Positions 6,709 through 11,226 of a stretch of DNA of 11,226 bases are shown piece after piece (position 1 is the first letter of the stretch; each line of letters opens with the position of its first letter). Made by a program: the position numbers and the translations under genes. The notes under the pieces are model-generated. The model was not told where the DNA came from. It saw only the letters and a list, made by a program, of their open reading frames with translations, and did not search any database. This stretch comes from JAABSQ01 sp041642315 (GTDB lineage: Bacteria; Desulfobacterota; Desulfobacteria; Desulfobacterales; Desulfococcaceae): NCBI GenBank assembly GCA_041642315.1, contig JBEPWQ010000109.1:1-11226 (forward strand). The letters are read 5' to 3'.

Positions 6709-8980
6709 ACCCCTGGTAGTGGTGGAGTCCCCCACCAAAGTCAAGACCCTGAAAAAATATCTCGGCGGCGATTACAATGTGGCGGCCACCGTGGGCCATA
6801 TCAAGGACCTGCCCGCCAAAGAAATGGGCATCGACATCGAGAACGGGTTCAAACCCAAGTACCGGATCATTCCGGGTAAGCAAAAAGTGATCACCGCCCT
6901 GAAAAAAGAGGCCGGCGATGCCGAAGAGATCTTTCTGGCCCCCGACCCCGACCGCGAGGGAGAGGCCATCGCCTGGCATACCGCGGAGGTCCTCAAAAAA
7001 AAGGACCGCCGGTTTCACCGGGTGCTCTTTCATGAGTTGACCAAGCATGGAATTCAGGATGCCATGGCCGCCCCCGAGGCCCTGAACACCCACAAATATG
7101 AGGCTCAGCAGGCCCGGCGGATTCTGGACCGGCTGGTGGGCTATCAGATCTCTCCGCTGCTGTGGCGAAAGGTAAAAAACGGACTCTCGGCCGGCCGGGT
7201 GCAGTCGGTGGCCTTGCGGATCATCTGCGAACGGGAACGGGCCATTCAGATCTTTGATCCCGAAGAATACTGGACCATCACCGCCCTGCTCCACGGAGAA
7301 GAGCCGCCGCCGTTTGATGCCAAACTGGCCAAAAAAGCCGGCAAGAAAATCTCCATCCCCGACGAGGCCGCATCCAAAAAGATTCTGGACGAGGTCTCAG
7401 GTCGACAGCCGGTAGTAGACAAGGTGGTCAAAAAGACGGTTCGGCGGAACCCCCAGCCGCCCTTCACCACCAGCAAGCTTCAGCAGGAAGCCATCCGCAA
7501 GCTTCGGTTTTCGGCCAAAAAAACAATGATGGTGGCCCAGCAGCTTTATGAAGGGGTGGACCTGGCCGAGGATGAACCCACCGGTCTGATCACCTACATG
7601 CGGACCGACTCCACCCGGATCGCCAATGAAGCGGCGGAGGAGGCCCTAAAACTGGTTCGGGAGCAGTTCGGGAGCGAGTACGCCCTGGACAAGCCACGGT
7701 TCTTCAAAAATAAAAAAAAGGTTCAGGACGCCCATGAGGCCATTCGGCCCACCTCGGTCTACCACACCCCCGAAAAGGTGGCCAAATACCTATCCAAGGA
7801 TCAGCTCGCCCTGTATCGCCTCATCTGGCAGAGGTTTGTCGCCTCCCAGATGGCCCAGGCCCTGCTGAATCAGCAGTCGATCACCATCAAGATCGGGGAT
7901 TATGAGTTCACCGCATCGGGCTCCACCATAAAGTTCCCCGGATTCATGACCCTCTATTTGTCCGAGGATGATGCCGACGAGGAGGCCAAATCCAAAGGGT
8001 CCACCCTGCCCCCGCTGACCGAGGGCATGGTCCTCAAGCTTGAAAAATTCGACCCCAAGCAGCACTTCACCCAACCGCCGCCCCGTTTTTCCGAGGCCTC
8101 TCTGGTCAAGGAACTGGAGGAAAACGGAATCGGCCGGCCCAGCACCTATGCAGCCATTCTGTCCACCATTCAGGACAAGGGGTACGTGGAAAAACTGAAA
8201 GGATACTTTCGGCCCAGCGAATTGGGATTTATCGTCAACGATCTGGTGGTTGGAAATTTCCCGGATGTTTTCGACGTCGATTTCACCGCCAAAATGGAGG
8301 ACAGCCTCGACCGGGTGGAAGCCGCCGAGGTAGAGGCGCTCAATATTCTGGAGCAGTTTTACAACCCCTTCCACCACAAGCTGGAAGCGGCCGCAGAAGG
8401 CATGCTCAGCATGAAAGGGGTGGGGTTTTCCACCGGTCTAAAATGCCCTCAATGCGGCGGCGGCCTTCACATCAAGGTGGGCAAAAACGGCCCCTTTCTG
8501 GCATGCAGCAGCTACCCCGACTGCGACTTCAGCCGGGATTACACCCGAGATGAAAAGGGCAAGGTTCAGATCATCGAGCCGGACCTGGAGGCGGCCGAGG
8601 GCGAACTCTGCGAAAAGTGCGGCAAGCCCATGGTGGTCAAACGGGGCCGGTACGGCACCTTTCTGGCGTGCAGCGGATATCCCGACTGCAAAAACACCCG
8701 GTCGGTGGCCTCAGGGGGCCAGTCCACCGGCGTCTCCTGCCCGGAAGAAGGGTGCGACGGAGAGCTGGTGGAACGAAAATCGAAGCGGGGAAAGGTATTT
8801 TACGGATGCAGCAAATTCCCCGAATGCAAGTTTGCCACCTGGGACCGGCCGGTGGAAAAGCCTTGTCCCCAGTGCGGGGCCCCCTTCCTGGTGGAAAAGA
8901 CCACCAAAAAGGAAGGCACCTTTCTTTCCTGCCTGGACAAGGAGTGCGGGTATCGGGAGGCGGAGGAGGAGGAATCATAG
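6701..8980 (+). CDS. topA: DNA topoisomerase I (type IA) with four C-terminal zinc ribbons
   Basis: TopA relaxes negative supercoils by cutting and passing single strands. Numbering is from the GTG at 6701 (759 residues). The Toprim domain has VVESPTKVKT (7-16) and DPDREGEAIAW (82-92). The catalytic Tyr is in TYMRTDSTR (298-306; Tyr299). IGRPSTYA (477-484) is the typical late core motif. Four Cys4 zinc ribbons follow (about 582-608, 637-663, 680-709 and 722-749), which bind single-stranded DNA in this family. The GTG start gives the usual SKPLVVVESPTK N-terminus and has GGTGATC (6691-6697) complementary to the 16S tail. An in-frame ATG at 6689 would add four residues and has no ribosome binding site. 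topA lies 128 bp after dprA with no clear promoter between them. A terminator candidate follows it. Confidence 0.96.
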   Translation: MSKPLVVVESPTKVKTLKKYLGGDYNVAATVGHIKDLPAKEMGIDIENGFKPKYRIIPGKQKVITALKKEAGDAEEIFLAPDPDREGEAIAWHTAEVLKKKDRRFHRVLFHELTKHGIQDAMAAPEALNTHKYEAQQARRILDRLVGYQISPLLWRKVKNGLSAGRVQSVALRIICERERAIQIFDPEEYWTITALLHGEEPPPFDAKLAKKAGKKISIPDEAASKKILDEVSGRQPVVDKVVKKTVRRNPQPPFTTSKLQQEAIRKLRFSAKKTMMVAQQLYEGVDLAEDEPTGLITYMRTDSTRIANEAAEEALKLVREQFGSEYALDKPRFFKNKKKVQDAHEAIRPTSVYHTPEKVAKYLSKDQLALYRLIWQRFVASQMAQALLNQQSITIKIGDYEFTASGSTIKFPGFMTLYLSEDDADEEAKSKGSTLPPLTEGMVLKLEKFDPKQHFTQPPPRFSEASLVKELEENGIGRPSTYAAILSTIQDKGYVEKLKGYFRPSELGFIVNDLVVGNFPDVFDVDFTAKMEDSLDRVEAAEVEALNILEQFYNPFHHKLEAAAEGMLSMKGVGFSTGLKCPQCGGGLHIKVGKNGPFLACSSYPDCDFSRDYTRDEKGKVQIIEPDLEAAEGELCEKCGKPMVVKRGRYGTFLACSGYPDCKNTRSVASGGQSTGVSCPEEGCDGELVERKSKRGKVFYGCSKFPECKFATWDRPVEKPCPQCGAPFLVEKTTKKEGTFLSCLDKECGYREAEEEES

Positions 8981-9020
8981 AAAAACGATTCGATTTCCAT
9001 AAAAGAACACCCTCGCGGGC

Positions 9021-9037
9021 GGGCGGGCCTTCCGCCC
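9021..9037 (+). repeat. GC-rich hairpin downstream of topA
   Basis: GGGCGG (9021-9026) and CCGCCC (9032-9037) form a perfect 6-bp GC stem with a 5-nt loop, 40 bp after the topA stop. No T-run follows. It may protect the 3' end of topA mRNA or pause polymerase before the better terminator at 9098-9130. Confidence 0.35.
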
Positions 9038-9068
9038 TACCCTTCGTGAATCCCCGTACGCCTTCATA

Positions 9069-9084
9069 GTCGCAATTTCGCGAC
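9069..9084. promoter_or_regulatory. Palindrome 1: candidate upstream activating site for a sigma-54 enhancer-binding protein
   Basis: GTCGCAATTTCGCGAC has perfect 5-bp arms (GTCGC/GCGAC) around a 6-bp centre. It matches the palindrome at 9102-9117 at 13 of 16 positions. Its centre is about 165 bp upstream of the predicted sigma-54 start site, the usual distance range for an activator site. The identity of the activator is inferred. Confidence 0.5.
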
Positions 9085-9097
9085 ACACACGATGCAT

Positions 9098-9130
9098 AAA
9101 GGTTGCAATCTTGCGACCTTTTGGTTTTTT
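9098..9130 (+). terminator. Intrinsic terminator after topA
   Basis: AAAGGTTGC (9098-9106) pairs with GCGACCTTT (9113-9121), a 9-bp RNA stem with one G-U pair and a 6-nt loop, followed by a T-rich tail ending in six Ts (9125-9130). It closes the yajC-to-topA run. The same bases contain palindrome 2. Confidence 0.65.
9102..9117. promoter_or_regulatory. Palindrome 2: candidate upstream activating site nested in the topA terminator
   Basis: GTTGCAATCTTGCGAC repeats the 9069-9084 palindrome with three substitutions, 33 bp away centre to centre (about three helical turns, so the same face of the helix). Its centre is about 132 bp upstream of the predicted sigma-54 start. It forms the core of the terminator stem, so the symmetry could reflect either role or both. 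Confidence 0.45.
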
Positions 9131-9215
9131 CTCCATCCGAGTCCATCCAAAAACTTTTCTCTAACCCACCTGTTTCACTTTCTTAAATTTTAATCACCTC
9201 CTTTTCGGAAGCCTT

Positions 9216-9230
9216 TGGCACATCCCTTGC
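9216..9230 (+). promoter_or_regulatory. Sigma-54 (-24/-12) promoter of the NifX/MinD operon
   Basis: TGGCACATCCCTTGC keeps the invariant GG (9217-9218) and GC (9229-9230) with the required 10 bp between them. It matches the consensus TGGCAC-N5-TTGC fully, and TATA follows. The predicted start is near 9242, about 31 nt before the ATG at 9273. Sigma-54 promoters need an ATP-dependent activator, and two paired palindromes lie 100-170 bp upstream. A weak integration-host-factor-like stretch (AATCACCTCCTTT, 9192-9204) lies between them. Confidence 0.8.
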
Positions 9231-9272
9231 TATATCTTTCGTCGAGATCAACAAAGAGAAACGGTCAGGCAA

Positions 9273-9701
9273 ATGAAATTGGCAATCGCGATATGGAACA
9301 GCCGGATTTCTCCCGTGTTCGATGTATCCCGTAAAGTCCGGCTGTTGGAGGTCAGAAATGGTTCGGTGGTCTCCGCCGGCGATCAATCCCTTCCGGAGGA
9401 AGACCCGGATTCGAAGCTGCGCCGCCTGGCCGCTCTCGGGGCCGACACCTTAATCTGCGGCGCCATCTCCAGAAAGGTTCGGGAAATGGCCCTGGCCCGG
9501 GGATTTACATTGATACCATTTGTGGCCGGAGAAGTGGAGTCGGTCACCGAAGCCTGGCTCAACGGAACCTTGAATCAGGCGGTTTACAGAATGCCGGGAT
9601 GCCGGGTGCGCCGATGCGCCTTCACTGGCCGCGGGAGAACACGGCCGCAGCGACTCGGGTACTCAAGGACGGGGACCGGCAATACAGAAAAGGAGAATTA
9701 A
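9273..9701 (+). CDS. NifX / orange-protein-like (Nitro_FeMo-Co, PF02579) protein
   Basis: This 142-residue protein matches the dinitrogenase iron-molybdenum cofactor-binding fold, small RNase H-like proteins that bind or carry metal-sulfur clusters. Seen are the opening strand with ISPVFD (12-17), the LICGAIS segment with Cys62 (60-66), the PFVAGEVE helix-strand (82-89) and the closing YRMPGC (105-110) typical of this subfamily. A basic Arg/Gly-rich tail (111-142) with Cys115 follows and has no assigned role. It is the first gene after the sigma-54 promoter. The next ORF begins 5 bp after its stop, so the operon is tight. No nif genes are visible, so a nitrogenase role is not indicated. By analogy with the Desulfovibrio orange protein it may hold a heterometallic cluster (inference). 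The ATG has only a weak AGG upstream. Confidence 0.85.
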   Translation: MKLAIAIWNSRISPVFDVSRKVRLLEVRNGSVVSAGDQSLPEEDPDSKLRRLAALGADTLICGAISRKVREMALARGFTLIPFVAGEVESVTEAWLNGTLNQAVYRMPGCRVRRCAFTGRGRTRPQRLGYSRTGTGNTEKEN

Positions 9702-9706
9702 TCGAT

Positions 9707-10279
9707 ATGCCTCGAGGAGACGGAACCGGCCCGATGGGCGGGGGATCGAAAGGAAGCGGATGCCGCCGACAAGGCGGGGGCGGATACGGTCGCGGCACCG
9801 GTAACCGAAGACTTCAACAATGGTCCGGAGCCGATCGATCGGAACCGAAGGAAGGTTTTAAAGATAAGGGTGGGAATCGGGATGAACCGATACCCCGCCG
9901 GAATGGGAATGGAGGAACCATGAAAATCATTGTGACATCCAGCGGTGAAAACCCGGAATCGCCGGTGGACCCGCGATTCGGGCGGGCCGCCAAGTTTATG
10001 GTATACGATACCGCATCCGATCAATACGAATCGGTGGACAACATCCAAAATCTTCACGCAGCTCAAGGGGCCGGTATTCAGGCGGCGGAAACAGCGGCCC
10101 GCCTGAAAGCCGACTGTATTCTCACCGGCCACTGCGGACCCAAGGCATTCATGGTACTGAAAGCCGCGGGGGTAAAGGTGTATACCGGCGTCGAAGGCAC
10201 TGTATCTGAAGCCGTGGCCCGGTTCAAGGCGGGAGAACTGAACCCGGCCGAAGACGCCGATGTGGAAGGCCATTGGTAG
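9707..10279 (+). CDS. DUF5320-like Gly-rich segment in frame with a NifX / orange-protein-like domain
   Basis: One open frame of 190 residues. Residues 1-30 (MPRGDGTGPMGGGSKGSG...) resemble the start of the DUF5320-like Gly/Arg-rich small proteins often encoded beside NifX-like genes. Residues 31-71 are polar and low in complexity. From Met72 (nt 9920) the protein is a complete 119-residue NifX-family domain: MKIIVTSSGE, SPVDPRFGRA, the NIQNLHAAQGAGIQAAE block, ILTGHCGPKAF with Cys residues, VYTGVEGTVSEAV, and the terminal VEGHW. GGAGG (9911-9915), 4 nt before the ATG at 9920, suggests independent initiation there, so the cell may make a fusion, the short domain alone, or both. The upstream start at 9707 has AAAAGGAG 11 nt before it. 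The likely role is a metal-cluster carrier working with the adjacent ATPases (inference). Confidence 0.7.
   Translation: MPRGDGTGPMGGGSKGSGCRRQGGGGYGRGTGNRRLQQWSGADRSEPKEGFKDKGGNRDEPIPRRNGNGGTMKIIVTSSGENPESPVDPRFGRAAKFMVYDTASDQYESVDNIQNLHAAQGAGIQAAETAARLKADCILTGHCGPKAFMVLKAAGVKVYTGVEGTVSEAVARFKAGELNPAEDADVEGHW
9911..9915 (+). promoter_or_regulatory. Internal Shine-Dalgarno for the NifX-like domain
   Basis: GGAGG sits 4 nt before the ATG at 9920, where the conserved NifX domain starts. It supports the NifX part (9920-10279, 119 residues) being translated on its own although the upstream frame continues into it without a stop. Confidence 0.55.
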
Positions 10280-10290
10280 GAGATCAGAAA

Positions 10291-10332
10291 ATGGCTCCGA
10301 AATGGATAAGAGAAAGGGTCTGCCGGACATGA
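10291..10332 (+). other. Possible 13-codon ORF coupled to the MinD-type ATPase start
   Basis: AGGAG (10278-10282, overlapping the preceding stop codon) lies 8 nt before an ATG opening MAPKWIRERVCRT. The frame ends at TGA 10330-10332, which overlaps the ATPase ATG in an ATGA arrangement. This is the layout of translational coupling. Whether the peptide matters is unknown. Confidence 0.35.
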
Positions 10333-11183
10333 AAATCGCTATCGCATCCGGAAAAGGCGGCACCGGCAAAACCACTGTGGCCGTCAATCTCGCACTGGCT
10401 GCAGACAAACCGGTGCAGCTGCTCGACTGCGACGTAGAGGCCCCCAACAGCCATCTTTTTCTCGACCCGGTCATCGGCGAATCCTTCCGTGCCTCGATTC
10501 CGGTGCCCCGTATCGATTCGGAAAAGTGCGATGACTGTGGAGAGTGCGGATCATTTTGCCAATTCAAAGCCATCGTCATCATACCGGGTCACCCAATGGT
10601 TTTTTCGGAACTCTGCCACGGCTGTGGGGGGTGCACCCGAATCTGCACCCGGGATGCCATCACCGAAAAAGACCGGGAGATCGGCACGGTGGAAATCGGC
10701 CGCAGCGGAAAGATTACCCTGATCCGGGGGCTCCTGGATGTGGGGGTGGCCATGTCCCCTCCCCTGATCCGGGCTGTCAAGGCTCGGGCCTCGGCAGACA
10801 GACTCGTCCTGATCGACTCCCCGCCCGGAGCTTCCTGCCCGATGGTGGCCTCGGTCAACGGCTGCGACAAGGCCGTCCTGGTCACCGAACCGACCCCCTT
10901 CGGCCTGAATGACCTTCGCGTGGCCGTAGAAACTATCCGGGAGTTGAATATCCCCTTCGGAGTGGTGATCAACCGGGCCGATGCCGGCGACAGCCGAACC
11001 GCCGAATACTGTTCGGCCGAGGGGATCGATATCCTGGCCGAAATTCCGGATGACCGGCGCATCGCCGTCGCGTATTCCCGAGGCGAACCGCTTTTGAAAG
11101 CGGTCCCCGAATTTAAACCGCTTTTCGAGTCTTTACTTGAACGTATTCAAACCTCGAATCAGGAAGCCCATCGGCCGGATTGA
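10329..11183 (+). CDS. MinD/Mrp-type P-loop ATPase with inserted 2x[4Fe-4S] ferredoxin domain
   Basis: This is a SIMIBI-class ATPase of the Mrp/NBP35-MinD type, of the kind paired with orange/NifX-like proteins in anaerobes; 284 residues. Seen are the deviant Walker A loop GKGGTGKTT (8-16), DCDVEAPN (33-40), and a ferredoxin insertion at about 60-110 with two CxxCxxCxxxC clusters (Cys67/70/73/77 and Cys96/99/102/106). The Walker B-like LVLIDSPPG (159-167), TEPTPFGLNDL (186-196) and VVINRAD (212-218) follow. The probable role is ATP-dependent assembly or transfer of a metal-sulfur cluster to the NifX-like partners in the cytoplasm (inference from family and context). The ATG at 10329 gives the canonical MKIAIASGKGG start. 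In-frame ATGs at 10260 and 10302 would add residues lacking family character and sit inside or beside the previous gene. Confidence 0.9.
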   Translation: MKIAIASGKGGTGKTTVAVNLALAADKPVQLLDCDVEAPNSHLFLDPVIGESFRASIPVPRIDSEKCDDCGECGSFCQFKAIVIIPGHPMVFSELCHGCGGCTRICTRDAITEKDREIGTVEIGRSGKITLIRGLLDVGVAMSPPLIRAVKARASADRLVLIDSPPGASCPMVASVNGCDKAVLVTEPTPFGLNDLRVAVETIRELNIPFGVVINRADAGDSRTAEYCSAEGIDILAEIPDDRRIAVAYSRGEPLLKAVPEFKPLFESLLERIQTSNQEAHRPD

Positions 11184-11200
11184 GAACGGAGCCTGTACCC

Positions 11201-11226
11201 ATGGACATCACCGAAATCGTTATCAT
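11201..11226 (+). CDS. Start of a downstream gene, possibly the second MinD-type ATPase (truncated by window end)
   Basis: An ATG at 11201, 17 bp after the previous stop and 9 nt after GGAG (11188-11191), opens MDITEIVI before the window ends. The motif leading into EIVI fits the beta-strand that precedes a P-loop in the paired ferredoxin-ATPases of such operons, but the P-loop itself is beyond the window. The identity is inferred from context only. Confidence 0.5.

Noticed and set aside
6596..7294. Antisense open frame (232 codons) opposite the 5' part of topA
   Set aside because: Shadow of the Toprim-encoding sequence; composition is unlike a real protein and no ribosome binding site was seen.
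9017..9028. GGGC x3 run as a G-quadruplex
   Set aside because: Only three G-tracts; the bases are better explained by the GGGCGG/CCGCCC hairpin.
8617..9069. Open frame overlapping the topA zinc-ribbon region in another phase
   Set aside because: The zinc-ribbon frame has clear Cys4 motifs; this one is a GC-driven alternate frame rich in Arg/Gly/Pro.
9194..9205. TCACCTCCTTTT, resembling the 3' end of 16S rRNA
   Set aside because: It lies upstream of the predicted sigma-54 start, so would not be in the operon mRNA, and there is no surrounding rRNA sequence. On the minus strand it reads as a Shine-Dalgarno but leads only to an immediate stop.
1..11226. CRISPR arrays, tRNA/rRNA genes, insertion sequences, prophage or toxin-antitoxin genes
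   Set aside because: No regularly spaced repeats, cloverleaf sequences, transposase motifs or terminal inverted repeats were seen; the window is a housekeeping run plus one metal-cluster operon.

Overview
The window reads as a chromosomal segment of a GC-rich, Gram-negative, probably anaerobic bacterium of the Desulfobacterota (former Deltaproteobacteria, sulfate-reducer type). This is inferred from the SecD/SecF/YajC sequence style, the gene order, and a NifX-like/MinD-ferredoxin cluster behind a sigma-54 promoter, a combination known from sulfate reducers. No taxonomic search was possible. Every supported gene lies on the + strand.

Region 1 (1-2070): the C-terminal end of an RNase G/E-family ribonuclease, then a 484-residue membrane-anchored protein of unknown function. 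That protein has an N-terminal membrane helix, a proline-rich linker, two tandem copies of a region resembling the N-terminal (PCRF) domain of peptide chain release factors, and a divergent LysM-like C-terminus. It is the most unusual protein here.

Region 2 (about 2116-8980): a housekeeping run of yajC, secD, secF, dprA and topA. A good sigma-70 promoter precedes yajC. A long nested hairpin separates yajC from secD. yajC, secD and dprA start with TTG and topA probably with GTG. YajC-SecD-SecF form the accessory membrane complex that uses the proton motive force to help SecYEG translocation. DprA loads RecA on single-stranded DNA, and TopA relaxes negative supercoils. SecF carries an additional pair of membrane helices that looks like an internal duplication.

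Region 3 (8981-9272): a 292-bp control region. It contains an intrinsic terminator for topA, two related 16-bp palindromes 33 bp apart, and a near-consensus sigma-54 (-24/-12) promoter. This is the standard layout for control by an enhancer-binding protein.

Region 4 (9273-11226): an accessory operon under that promoter. It contains a NifX/orange-protein-like protein; a glycine-rich DUF5320-like segment fused in frame to a second NifX-like protein that has its own internal ribosome binding site; a MinD/Mrp-type ATPase with an inserted 2x[4Fe-4S] ferredoxin domain; and the first codons of another gene, probably the partner ATPase. By analogy with the Desulfovibrio orange-protein (ORP) operons, it probably assembles or carries a metal-sulfur cluster. 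The cargo and final client cannot be read from the sequence.
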